A DNA stretch of 64,000 nucleotides from Rhizophagus irregularis (Eukaryota; Glomeromycota; Glomeromycetes; Glomerales; Glomeraceae), in assembly GCF_026210795.1 (NCBI RefSeq), contig NC_089452.1:2170001-2234000 (forward strand). The letters run 5' to 3'. Both the position numbers and the translations under genes were made by a program. This document shows positions 22,855-34,983 of this stretch, piece by piece. Positions within the stretch are counted from its first letter, which is position 1, and the number at the start of each line of letters is the position of its first letter. Below the pieces are notes generated by a model. It worked only from the letters and a program-made list of their open reading frames with translations. It had not been told where the DNA came from and did not search any database.

Positions 22855-23003
22855 TTATATATCATAGTACATACCCAATGACCCCAAATCCTTAATTATA
22901 TAATCACTCATATCTTCACTTACTAGCATTTCATTTGCTTTTACACTAGTAGCTTGCGAATCTTCACCTTCAAGAATTTCATTCAACTTACTAGTATTCT
23001 CAA
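22855..23003 (-). CDS. Alternative or additional 3' terminal exon of the kinase gene
   Basis: Minus-strand 23003-22855 follows an AAACAG acceptor and is open to a TAA. Its protein (SKLNEILEGEDSQAT ... DLGSLGMYYDI) is a duplicate of the tail of the upstream exon (KKLNEILESENLND ... DLRTLGIYYNI). If a GTATAT donor at 23083 (after TTAG) is spliced to this acceptor, both sides are phase 1 and the frame continues. Otherwise translation stops at 23064. Both endings sit in near-identical context, so this is a recent terminal-exon duplication that could give alternative C-termini. Confidence 0.6.
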
Positions 23004-23063
23004 CTGTTTTAATAATTAAGTAAATTAATTAATTTCATATAAATAATTTGCAAGATTAATATT

Positions 23064-26000
23064 TTATATATTATAGTATATACCTAATGTTCTCAAATCT
23101 TTAATCGCACAATCATTCAAATTTTCACTTTCAAGAATTTCATTCAATTTTTTACTAGTAAAATCAAGTAAGCGACTTGTATAACATGCTTTAGGGTGAG
23201 ATTTAGTAACAAGGTTGTTATGCACAATTGGTGCATTTATAAATTCCATAATGTTGCTTTTTAATTCTTCACTGACTTTATAAAATCTGAAAATCCATTT
23301 TTCAATAATTCTTAATACTTCTTCAGAAGATGGTCTTTTTAATGGATCTTCATTCCAACATTTTTTCATTAAATCTACATAACATTGTGGAGTATTTTCA
23401 ATAATTTCAGGACGTTCACCTTTACAAATACTTAAACTAAGTTGAATATCATGTGCTCTATTATTAAATGGTGGTACCCCAGATGTAAACTCCCACATAA
23501 TCATAGAAAAACTATATATATCACTAGCTGGAGTATAAGATTTGCCTCTTAAAACTTCAGGAGCCATAAATGATATAACACCATAAATATCATACTTTTT
23601 CAAAAATGATTTTACAGGTTGACATAATCCTAAATCACTAATATAAAATTTATCCTTATTCTTGTCATTATGATTTAAAATATTACCATCATGAAAATCA
23701 CAATGAATAAGATTTTTTTTATGTATCTTACTAAGTCCAGAAATAATTTCATACAACATATATAATTTTTGATTCCAATTATTTTCAACTATATTTGTTA
23801 AATTTTCTCTTAAGTTGCCCTTATTTGCATAATCCATTACTACCATATATTTTGATGTATTTGGATCTTCTGTGAATCCATAAAAGTTTATAATATTGTT
23901 TGAACTTAAAACACTTGTATGATATTCCCACTATAAAAAATAACAATAATTTATTAATATAAATAAATTTTACTTAAATTAAAAATAGAAAATAATATAC
24001 TATCATACTTCTTTTAAAAATTCATTTAAATTTTCATTTAAATTCTTGTGACATTTAAGAATTACTTCTTCACCTCCATTATTCTTTAACCAAATAGCTT
24101 TATATATAGTACCAAATCCTCCTTCATTAAGGTATTCAACATTTTTAAATTTGTTATAAGGAAACCATCTTAATTTTTTTTGAAAAATAAAATCATCTAT
24201 AATTGTATTTCCACTTTTCCCAAATCTATAAATTTAAATAATTAAAATTATAAATTGTATTATAATTTACACTAAAATAAATTATTACTTACTCTAAAAT
24301 TTAAATAGAAATTTAATGTAATTTAAGACTTAGTTTTTGGATAAATACATAACAACCTATAATTTAGAACTTACCAACTAAAGTAACAGATATTTTTTAA
24401 ATGAAAGAATTCAGTTAACAAATTAATATTATATAAAATATATAAAAATAGAGATACTTACAAGCTAGATCATAAATAATTTTTTAAATAAAGAAATAAA
24501 TTAGTTTAAATTATATGTAAATATTATAAGTAACAAATAATAATATTATAATAGAATTAAATAAATAACTTACCATCTATGAAATAAATTTTTAAATAAG
24601 GAAATTAGTTAGTTTAAATTATATGTAAATATTATTATGACAATGAGTAATAATAGAATTAAATAAATATTAACTTACCAGCTATGATATAATTTTTTAA
24701 AATAAAGAAATTAGTTAGTTTAAATTACACATAAATATTAATAATGGAATAAATAAATGACTTATAACTTATAACTTACCAACTAAAAGAAATTACAAAT
24801 AATTTTTTAAATAAAGAAATTAGTTAGTTTAAATTATATGTAAATATTATAACAGTAAGTAATAATAGAATTAAATAAATAACTTACACCCTATATTATT
24901 AATAATTTAAAGAAATTAGCTAGTTTAAATTATATGTAAAGATTATAACAACAAGTAATAATAGAATTAAATAAATAACTTACACCCTATATTATTTAAT
25001 AATTTTTTAAATAAAGAAATTAGTTAGTTTAAATTACACATAAATATTAATAATGGAAATAAATAAATAACTTATAAATTACCAACTAAAAGAAATTACA
25101 AATAATTTTTTAAATAAAAAAATAAATTAGTTTAAATTATATGTAAATATTATAACAGTAAGTAATAATAGAATTAAGTAAATAACTTACACCCTATATT
25201 ATTTAATAATTTTTTAAATAAAGAAATAGTTAATTTAAATTATATATAAATATTATAAAAATAGGTAATAATAGTATTAAATAAATAACTTACACCCTAT
25301 ATTATTTAATAATTTTTTAAATAAAGAAATTAATTAGTTTAAATTATATGTAAATATTATAATAATAAGTGATAATAAAATTAAAAAATAACTTACGGGC
25401 TATATTATTTAATAATTTTTTGAATAAAGAAATTAGATAGTTTAAATTATATGTAAATATTATAACAATAAGTAATAATAGAATTAAATAAATAACTTAC
25501 ACCCTATATTATTTAATAATTTTTAAATAAAGAAATTAGAAATATTATAACAATAACAATAAGTATTAATAGAATTAAATAAATAACTTATAGTAACTTA
25601 CAAACTAAAAGAAATTACAAATAATTTTTTAAATAAAGAAATTAGATAGTTTAAATTATATGTAAACATTATTACAATAAATAATAATAGAATTAAATAA
25701 ATAACTTATAACTTACAATCTATTAAATAAAGAAATCAGTTAGATTAAATTATGTAAATATTATATCAATATGTAATAATAGAATTAAACAAATAACTTA
25801 CTCTCTATATTATTTAATAATATTTTAAATAAAGAAATTAGTTAGTTTAAATTGTATGTAAATATTATAATAATAAGTAATAATAAAATTAAATAAATAA
25901 CTTACCATCTAGAGATTAGTTAGTTTAAATTATTTGTAAATATTATAACAATAAGTAATAATAAAATTAAATAAATAACTTACACACTGTATTATTTAAT

Positions 26001-27848
26001 AATTTTTTAAATAAAGGAATTAGTTAGTTTAAATTATATGTAAGGATTGTAATAATATTAAATAAATAACTTATAACTTACGATCTATTAAATAAAGAAA
26101 TTAGTTAGTTTAAATTATTTGTAAATATTATAACAATAAGTAATAATAGAATCAAATAAATAACTTACTCCCTATATTATTTAATAATTTTTAAATTAGT
26201 TAGTTTAAGTTATATGTAAATAATAACAAAATAAACTTACGAGCTATATTATTTAAATAAAGAAATTAATTAATTTAAATTATATGTAAATATTATAATA
26301 ATAAGTGATAATAGAATTAAATAACTTACTCTCTATATTATTTAATAATTTTTTAAATAAAGAAATTAATTAGTATATAACAATAAGTAATAATAGAATT
26401 AAATAAATAACTTACCATCTATGAAATAATTTTTTAGATAAAGAAATTAGTTAGTTTAAATTATATGTAAATATTATAACTATAAATAATAATAGAATAA
26501 CTTACCATCTATGAAATAATTTTTTAAATAAAGAATTAGTTAGTTTAAATTTTATGTAAATATTATAATAAGTTATAACAATAAGTAATAATAGAATTAA
26601 ATAAATAACTTACTATCTATGAAATAATTTTTTAAATAAAGAAATAAATTAGTTCAAATTATATTATAACAATAAGTAATAATAGAATTAAATAAATAAC
26701 TTACCATCTATGAAATAATTTTTTAAATAAAGAAATTAGTTAGTTTAAATTATATGTAAATATTATAACAATAAGTAATAATAAAATTAAATAAATAACT
26801 TACACCCTAGTATATTATTTCAGTTAATAATTTTAAATAAAGAAATTTGTTAGTTTAAATTATATGTAAATATTATAACAATAAGTAATAATAATAGAAT
26901 TAAATAAATAACTTACTCCCTATATTGTTGAATAATTTTTAAATAAAGAATTTAGTTAAATTATATAGATAATATAAATATAGTTATCATATTATCCATA
27001 TAACTTACACCCTGTAGTATTATTAATTAGTTAGATATAAAGATAACATAAAAGTATTTACTGCAAATTATATATATTACTTACAATCTAGTTATTTAAT
27101 TTAAGAATATAATTAGTTATATTATATAGAAACAAATAAATATAATATATATATTGTAACTTACTATCTGTAATATAATTAATTATTAAATAGTTATTTA
27201 AATAAAGAATTTAGTTATTAACTAAAGATTTAAATAACTGATAACTTACCAACTACAGTATTATTAATCATTAAGTAAATTATTCAGTTTATATGGAATA
27301 CAATAAAAGTAATGAGCAATTCATTATAATAACTTACGAGCTAAATATTTAATATAATTTTTATATAATATAGTTAGTCTAAATTATATTTGCAAATTAT
27401 ATGATGTATAATTATAAATAGTATTTGAATTGTTTATAAATAAAAATTTAATATTTCAGCTTATTTTATGTACCTTTAGATTCCTCAGTGCCAATTTCTT
27501 CAAATTCCTCAATACTACTTCTTTCAAATTCTTCAGTGCCACTTACCACAAATTCTCCCGTGCTACTTCCTTCAAATTCTTCAAATTCTTCAATATTACT
27601 GGAAACTAGTTTTGTTATATTGCAAATTTGGTTTAATTATATTTTATTATTTACAATTAAATTTTTTTAATAAATAAAAATCTTAATATTTCAACTTTGT
27701 TTTGTGTATTATATTTACCTTCAGGTTCTTTGGTGTCGCACAAAACTAGTTTTATTATATTGCAAGTTTGTTTTAATCATTTTGAATAGTTCTAATTTAT
27801 ATTATTATTCATGTTATAGATTTTACCTTTACCAATACATTGGTCCAT
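23064..27848 (-). CDS. Protein kinase gene with a 33-member microexon array
   Basis: Proposed minus-strand exons: 27827-27848 (ATG), 27719-27745, 27474-27605, thirty-two 3-nt exons from 27338 to 24375, a 1-nt exon at 24293, 24009-24225 and 23064-23930. They sum to 1362 nt, 453 aa plus stop. The first three exons, joined in phase 1, encode MDQCIGK, VLCDTKEPE and an acidic repeat (SNIEEFEEFEGSS ... TEEFERSSIEEFEE). The kinase part has a Gly-loop (LNEGGFGTIYKAIW), the lysine in VILK, a catalytic loop HCDFHDGNIL, a DLG in place of DFG (ISDLGLC), and FMAPEVLRG. HCD in place of HRD and the HxDFHxGN style match the kinases expanded in Rhizophagus; the sister gene at 52155 has HKDFHSGNIL. The usual Cys-x2-Cys N-terminus of that family is not seen here; its place is taken by the microexon array. 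The kinase exons are secure; the 5' assembly is inferred from splice sites and phase. Confidence 0.7.
24293..27340 (-). repeat. Tandem intron array with 32 three-nucleotide exons and one single-nucleotide exon
   Basis: The unit, 72-113 bp and about 95 bp on average, reads on the minus strand: TAG or CAG, three bases, GTAAGT, an AT-rich stretch, then CTAAC about 30-40 bases before the next acceptor. Triplets in transcript order start CTC (27338-27340), TTG (27250), ATA (27165), ATT (27085), GGT (27009), GGA (26917), GGT (26804), ATG (26705). Others are AGA (26330), CCC (25397), TTT (25602), TGT (25984), CTG (24679), CTT (24462); the last is TTG (24375-24377). One unit uses GTAATT as donor (25082). 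The last member is a single A at 24293 between TTTTAG and GTAAGT. Triplets vary much more than the splice signals around them. In the phase set by the flanking exons the reading has no stop. Confidence 0.75.
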
Positions 27849-28669
27849 TACTATATCAAAATTCCCACTAATCGGAAAAGATAAAGTAAATATCTTTATT
27901 TCTTTTATTATTATTATTATTAAACGCCTTTATTAGTATAAATAAATAGGTCAATATTAATACATGTGACGGGTCTGGTAACAATATTTATGCAAAATGC
28001 ATTATGTGCAAAAGAGTTGATCACAAGTACAAGCATTGCATCATTGCATATCAAACAAACGGAATGTACAGTATATCAATTATTACAAAATCGCAGTAAC
28101 TGGTTAATCATTTCATCTTAGGTAATTATTAAACACCAGTGAAATGATTATCATTCAATCTATATCTATATCTATATCTATATAATAAAAAAATACATGT
28201 CGATCTTCTAACGTTTAGATTAAGTCTGTATAAATAATCTTGAATTGTGTAGCATGATTCAGTGCTTGATTTAAACTTAAAAGTTAAGGCCATTTATTTG
28301 ATCGGCAAACGACTAGATTTTTTTAACTTAGCTAATTTTTATCGGTTAAACAAAATTTTATTGCGAAGATATTTTTAAAAAATTTTTTTTTGCAAACATA
28401 TTTATTCAAAATAATCTTATTAAATGAAATTTATTAAAATTTAAGTCCCACATTTTCGATTTTAAAGAAAAAAATCACTGTATTTATTTTTAATAAAGTG
28501 ATACAATAAAAAAAACAATAACAATAAATAAAAAAGATAAGTAAATGACAATGATCAAAAAGAAAGATACTAATAAAAAAAATGAAATAACAATGGAGTA
28601 ATGGAAAGTAATAGAAGAAGAAAGGGAGTAAAAAAGAGTAATGAGAAGTGATAGGAAACAAAAAGGAAA
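27849..28669. other. Upstream region of the kinase gene
   Basis: Contains the presumed promoter and 5' end of the minus-strand kinase gene. An ATT trinucleotide run lies at 27908-27924 and a CTATAT hexanucleotide run at 28158-28185. No other gene is seen. Confidence 0.5.
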
Positions 28670-29190
28670 AATAGGACATGATGGATGATGAAAAAGAGTG
28701 ATGGGAGACGAAAAGGAGTGATGGGAGACGAAGAGGAGTGATGGGTAACGAAAAGAAGTGATGGATGACGAAAAGAAGTGATGGGAGACGAAAAGGAGTG
28801 ATGGGAGACGAAGAGGAGTGATGGGTGATGGAAAGGAGTGATGGATGACGAAGAGGAGTGATGGGAGACGAAAAGGAGTGATTAGAGACAAAATGGAGTG
28901 ATGAAGACGAAGAGGAGTGATGGGAGACGAAAAGGAATGATGGGAGACGAAAAGGAGTGATGGGAGACGAAAAGGAGTGATGGGAGACGAAAAAAAGTGA
29001 TAGAAGACAAAAGAAGTAATGGGAGACGAAAAGGAGTGATGGGAGACGAAAAGGAGTGATGGATGACGAAAAGGAATGATGGGAGACGAAAAGGAATGAT
29101 GAAAGATAAAGAGGAGTGATGAGAGACGAAAAGAAGTAATGGAAATGAAAAGAAGTGATTGAGAGACAAAAGAAATGATGGGAACTAAAT
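28670..29190. repeat. 20-bp minisatellite
   Basis: Twenty-base units of the type GATGGGAGACGAAAAGGAGT run for about 500 bp, most regular at 28690-29060 and decaying at both ends, with variants GATGACGAA and GAAGAGGAGT. Because the period is not a multiple of three, a minus-strand frame of about 300 codons arises, cycling through all three frames of the repeat (ITPFRLP / SLLFVSH / HSFSSP). I regard that ORF as a product of the repeat. Confidence 0.9.
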
Positions 29191-32100
29191 AGGAAAGAAA
29201 ATGAAATAATAGAAAATGAAGATGTAATAGAAAATAATGGGAGACAAATAATGAGAAGTAGTATAAAGTGAAAAATGATGAGAGACAAAAATAAAAAAGT
29301 GATCATGAGGAAACAAAGTAAAAAATAAACCATAAAGTAAACAAAAAATGAAGTTAGTAAGAAATGAAATATAAGATAAAAACGAAATAAAAAAAAATAA
29401 AAAAAAATAAAAAAAATACCTTTATTAATTGTAGAACTGAAAGAACTAAAATATCTGAAAAAAAATAAAATAAATTAGTGAAAAACGAAATATGAAACAG
29501 AAACAAAATAAAAAATAAAAAAATGAGTAAGAAACGAAATGTAAAGTGAAAAACAACTGAACCTTACTGGAAGAACTAAAGGACCTAAAAATGATGAAAT
29601 AGAATTAAATATGTAAATTATATAAATTATATAAATTTATTAGTCTAACCTTACCATATTGTAAATATTTATTATCAAAATACTAAGAAGTTTTATCCCC
29701 GCCGGCGCAGCGCGACGGGTTACAACTAGTTTTATATAAAATTAGTTATCTTGTATATGTGGACGACTAATGGTATGGACCGTCTTCACGCAAATGATGG
29801 ATCGCATCAAATAAACCATCTTTTAATGATCTTCTTCAGCATGAACATCGTACTTCCGTTGTGTGAATGCTGGCTGCATGTAGCAGAATTGACATATTTA
29901 GGAGACATTTTGGGTGAACTGGAAGACGCTTTTGGATGAGATTTTTGTACAGTAAGTATAGATCAAATTTGGACAATTTTACAAATTTTTCATGAGTATT
30001 TGTTCGCAACATTAGCAAATAGGTAGTAAAGAAGGTGAGAGATTTAAAATAATGGAAGAATGGACAAAGTACACCCAGTGCGTGGTACTCCTAACCTGGA
30101 TTTCCACTCAGCGTTTTTCGTGTGTAAATTATTGTGCCCAATTAACAACTGGTAATTTAGACGGATTGTACGATTTAAATCAGAATATTAGATTTAATTA
30201 GCCAGCAATGATGTGATTCAAATGAACTACTAATCTTTTTATATAAAAGGATGAATTTTAAGTGGACATTGATCTTAATTAATTAATAATATGTGGAATA
30301 TTGTAAAATAGATATTAAGAAGAATATTAATTTCTTAAAATTGAATATTTAATACAATTAGCTTCAACAAACTATCAAAAGCTCTCAAACCCTTTTTTTA
30401 AAAATTCTTTGAAAATTATATTTACTTCTAAGCATAGCAATGTTACGCTTGAAGTTATCAAACAATGCTCACCCAAAATCCAACTTATTACTAAGAATAT
30501 CGACTTAATTTTGTTTTTTATTAAGTTATGAACTTTAAAAACTATATGTTATTCTGATACAAAGTTACAGACTTTGGAAAGTTAGTGTTACGAGACTTTG
30601 AAAAATACTTAGTGTTAAAGAATTAAAAAGTTTTTATTGGAAATGATATTATCAATTTTTTTTGTCTACACTATTATTACATTTTCTAATACTATGTCGC
30701 CAAGTCACAATAAAAAAATATTGATTAAAAGTTAAATTGGTCGTAAAAATCACAGTAACCAGTTTCCATTGGTTCATTTAGAATATAATCCTTACAGTGA
30801 AATTGGCATGATATTAGAGGTAAAATACAATTCGTAAACTCATAATATATCTATAATTTTGTATTCGGAGCTTTTCTATTGTCAAAGATGCATCTAACGC
30901 TTCTAACGCTAGTACAAAAATAGATAAGTTTGCAAATTACTGAATAGGTGTGTTTTACTGTAAATGGGATAAAGAAGTCTAATCTTAACTTATTCAAATT
31001 TAGCATAATGTTGTTATTTTTATTTAAGAGAACCCTTAATAAAAGCACTGCTCATTTTTACCATCAGTAATAGTAACATCGACAGTACATTGACCTGCAT
31101 CTTCTATTGTTCCCATGTAACTTGCCATCAGGGTTGTCTTCATGGCGCATCCGTTCATACAATTCTAGTGTTCGATAGTACAATGATAAATAAATATTGA
31201 TAAATAAATATTGCGATAATAAATTTATATAACAAAAAACTAGTTATTACCTTCATTAGCTTCGATCAAATCTTCATAAAGCTTAATCATCCCAAAAATT
31301 CCATTAAGTAAAAAAAATAATTGATATTATCCAGATAATCACATACGAGAAATGTAATTAATATCAAGAAGAAATACCTTCTCACTCTTAAAATTACCAT
31401 TGCTTGGCTATAATAAAGATACTGGATTTTAACCTTCGAACGGACAATGGTGCTGAATTGCATTGTGATGTTTTCCGCTTATTTCTGTAATGTTAGGTGA
31501 TCTTCCAGAAAATGTATTTATGATCAATTGAAGTCTTGGTCAATTTTTCCTTTTTCCCTAATCTGTCAAACTCCAATATAACAATGTTGGGACCCATATG
31601 AAAATCATTGAAAAATATCATTATATCAAATTATACTGATATTTATATGTTCTCTTATATATAGTGGAAAAGTAAAATTTTATCGTTGTATATCAGTTAA
31701 ATGAAGTTATCATCAGTAATTAAAGTTTTTAACAAAGAAATCTTTTTGATTATTCATCAATTGGGATCTTAAAATGACGACTTATATTATTTTCATGTAA
31801 ATATTTTTTTACTTATATTTTATTATTCTATTGTATTATAAATTGCTACTTAATAAATTTACAAATTCCTTTATGTATTGATTAAAGAAATAATATGATA
31901 TATTATGCCAGTCTCATAAAATCTTATTTTCAATAATAATATAAACTATGAATAATTTAAATTGGTTATCATATTATCACTATGAAAAAATAAAATCAAA
32001 TCAAGTAATTTTTAAATTAATATTAAATACTGACTTCATATTTCCTATTAAAATTATTATTATAAATTCTATATACTGGAGTAAAATTTTTAAATTAAAG

Positions 32101-32791
32101 GTGGTGTCGTGGTGTAACAATTTATAAGTAACTTAAAGAATATGGAATATAATATCTATGAATAAGATACTTTGTAAGAAACAAATTATCATAGCATACA
32201 TATTATAACAATACATATTTAATAAATTAAGAATCATATTTTGATATAATAATGATATTGTTAATATTTTTTTACTACGAAAATTATTTTAATTTCCTTT
32301 GAATATTATCTCAAATATTTATTAATGTTAATACAGTAATTAATTTTCTTTGGTTACAAATCACTTTTACTTTTACTAAGAAAATTAATTTTACCGATTT
32401 TCTTAATAAAAAAAATCTGCTGCATAATAACTATGTTACAAAAACAAATTTTTAAAATTTTAATTGCAATTCATGATTTACAGTACCGGTCAAAATCTAC
32501 ATACGGTAGACTAGTAATGTTTTCATTATATTATTAATAATATTATACGTCTCATAAAAATTTTATTGTCGGTTTTTTTTGTAATTTAATTGTAACTTGA
32601 AACATTATTATAATTTTGATTCGATTTACTTGATTTGGTCACATTCACTTTTTTTTGTACATTATACTAACTATATCAGTATAAAGCAATCTAGATTATC
32701 TCTTTTTTCAGATCTAACATCATATCTAACTCGATTATCAACTTATCTGAACCCACCTTAAATTTTACTTTTTTTTCAAAAAAAAAAAAAA
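29191..32791. other. Long region with decayed gene fragments only
   Basis: Mostly AT-rich. At 29699-29722 there is a GC-rich patch (CCCCGCCGGCGCAGCGCGAC) next to a near-palindrome (AACTAGTTTTATATAAAATT). At 29820-29960 one frame reads FNDLLQHEHRTSVV then AACSRIDIFRRHFG, with stops, and may be a decayed transposase piece. At 31042-31170 the minus strand has a short exon-like stretch after a CACTAG acceptor that I could not assign; two frames look equally plausible. None of these is a complete gene. Confidence 0.4.
30415..30625 (+). pseudogene. Probable F-box/LRR remnant
   Basis: Short pieces such as SNVTLEVIKQCSPKIQLI and SVKELKSFYWK resemble the leucine-rich repeat lines of the F-box/LRR proteins of this genome, but they lie in different frames with stops between. 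No F-box is visible nearby. Confidence 0.3.
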
Positions 32792-34983
32792 ATGATTAAA
32801 CCTCGAATTCTTGCTAATAATTATAAGAAAATATCAATCATTTTAAACAATATTAACAAGAACAAAATTAATACTCCTCTTGTAGGTCCTGTTCTTATTG
32901 GTTCACGTGCTGCAAAATGGCATGTTTCTTCTTTTCGTGAACCTAATGATTGGGATTTAATAGCAACTCCTTTACAAACAACTTTATTTATTAATAAAGT
33001 TAAAGAATCTAGAGCAATTTTTAATAATATCAACTTAATTCATTATCCGGGAGGTGGACTAAAACTTGTTGGAGAATGTATTGAACTATCAACAAGTGAG
33101 AAACCTATCAGCTTTGATATTGAGCTTGTCTCTGATAAAGTAGATCTCAGAAACATGAAGTCAAATGTAAATTTGAATAAAGAAGAGAATGTTAAGGAAG
33201 ATGTCAACAATTCTAAAGATAATATTCAAGATGATATTAATAAAATTGAATTTGAAAAGTTTAATGATATTCGGCCAAAAATAAGTTCTTTGATGATTTT
33301 AGAAATGTGTCAAAATATAAAAGATAAAATAATGTTTCCATTAATGTCAAATTTTTTATGTATTGTTGCTCCATTGAAAATTCTTGAAGCTTTGAAAACA
33401 TCTCATATTAATTGGCCAGCCGATTTTCATAAAAATATTGCAGATTTGCATCTTTTGAGAATTTTATTGGATTATAATAAAGTGTCAACTATTCAACCAT
33501 TATGTAGTCCACAACGTGATGAACCAATTGAACTTATGTTAAAGACTCGTATTAAAGAAACTGAAATTATACAAGGAAAACCAGGTGCACATATCAACTT
33601 AAACATGTCTAATGAAGATTTCTTAGAAAATGAAGATAATCTTTTTGTACAAAAGCGTGTTCCTCATGATGATTTACATGAACTTGTTAAGTATGGTGAT
33701 CATCCAATTTATCAAGGTCTAAAGGATGATCAGGTATAGAAATTTAATTTAAAGATCTTATAAAGGTTATTTATTTTATTGAAATTTTATTTTAATATTA
33801 ATTGTTTAAATAATTATTATAATATAGTCTAAAGCATGGATAAAAAAATCCCTTTTTGAAAAACTTGACTATCAAACAAAACTTAATTGTGTAAAAGAAG
33901 AAGCAATGGTTATTGCACTTGAAAGATATCTTATTCCAATGATCTCAGAAAATCAAGAAACTTCTTACAATTTGGCACTTATTAGGATTTGCACTACGTT
34001 AACTAAGGGTTGGTTTCGTCAATTTGCAATAGATAATTATCCTCAACTTATAAATCTTGATAAAGATTTATTATCAATTGCTCGTAATGTAATTAAAAAA
34101 TTTCCTATAAAACTAAAAAAGCCAGTTTTATTAATACTTGATCCAGAAACTCAAGCAATTTTTGATTCTATTCGTCCATACACTGAAACACTTTCTTTCT
34201 CTAATAAATTTCTTGGTTATGATCCTGATTTTAATATAACTGGAGTCAAGATTACTTCTCCTGTAAATAATAACATATCAGTAACGGCTATTATTACAAC
34301 TCTGTGTGAATATAATTTTAGTTGCAATCCATCTGCTAGTTGGTCAGCATCTGTTGTCATTTTACCTAGTAAAGACTTGAAAACATTCTTAAGGTAGATT
34401 TCATTAGTAATATTATATTTTTATTTTCTTTTATTTATTTATACTTGTTACTAAACAATTATTTAATTTAAGTAAAAATAATAAAAATGAAGACAGGTAT
34501 GCTTTCTACAATTATTTTTTTTTTTTACAATTTATTTAATCACAAATTTTTATTTTAATTCATTTCAGAAATTACGAAAGTTCAGAATATGGATTTAAAG
34601 ATCCACTGGTCATTCATACTTACTATTATAATCATAATTAACTATTTTCAGATCTTACCTCTAAGTATATATTTTCACTAAGAATTAAAGCAAATACTAG
34701 TGGTTCTAGTTGGGGAGTAGGAGAAGATATTTGGAAACCAATATATATTAAAGCTAAATCAGCTGATGATGTCGCTAGTATACTTGAAATCCCTGGCCTT
34801 ACTGGTGATTTATTATTTAAATATGTGTTGGATTTTTTGAATCCAACTTTAACAAATAATGGAGAGACACCACTTAAACATTGGGTCAATGAATTGAAAA
34901 GTGAAGGAGCTATTCCAATTGAACCAGAACAACATCTTTGGTATCATGCTTGGAATTATGAATTGAAATCATTATTTATGTAG
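32792..34983 (+). CDS. Nucleotidyltransferase-fold-like protein, possibly interrupted
   Basis: ATG at 32792 after an A-run. Exon 1 is 32792-33733 (donor GTATAG), exon 2 is 33828-34393 (starts SKAWIKKSLFEK), exon 3 starts at 34569. Residues 36-55 carry IGS, thirteen residues later DWDL, then D109-E111 in SFDIEL. This fits the hG[GS]...Dh[DE]h...h[DE]h pattern of polymerase-beta-like nucleotidyltransferases, with the three acidic positions kept. The middle has a charged linker (residues about 125-160) and the C-terminal half is a helical or beta region I do not recognise. In exon 3 an in-frame TAA at 34639 separates NYESSEYGFKDPL from DLTSKYIFSLRIK, which then runs open to the TAG at 34981. I found no intron removing this stop in frame (the GTCATT to CAG choice gives the wrong phase), so the allele may be truncated. 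Confidence 0.65.

Noticed and set aside
24293-27340. CRISPR-like array
   Set aside because: The units are about 95 bp, AT-rich and variable, with no constant repeat and unique spacers; the constant parts are spliceosomal signals, and the genome is eukaryotic.
24226-27473. One large ordinary intron containing a meaningless satellite
   Set aside because: Direct joining of 27474 to 24225 is out of phase and stops quickly, and splice signals in every unit are kept better than the sequence between them. It cannot be excluded without transcripts.
28434-29333. 299-codon minus-strand protein
   Set aside because: It is wholly produced by the 20-bp minisatellite, which is open in all minus-strand frames; composition is low complexity.
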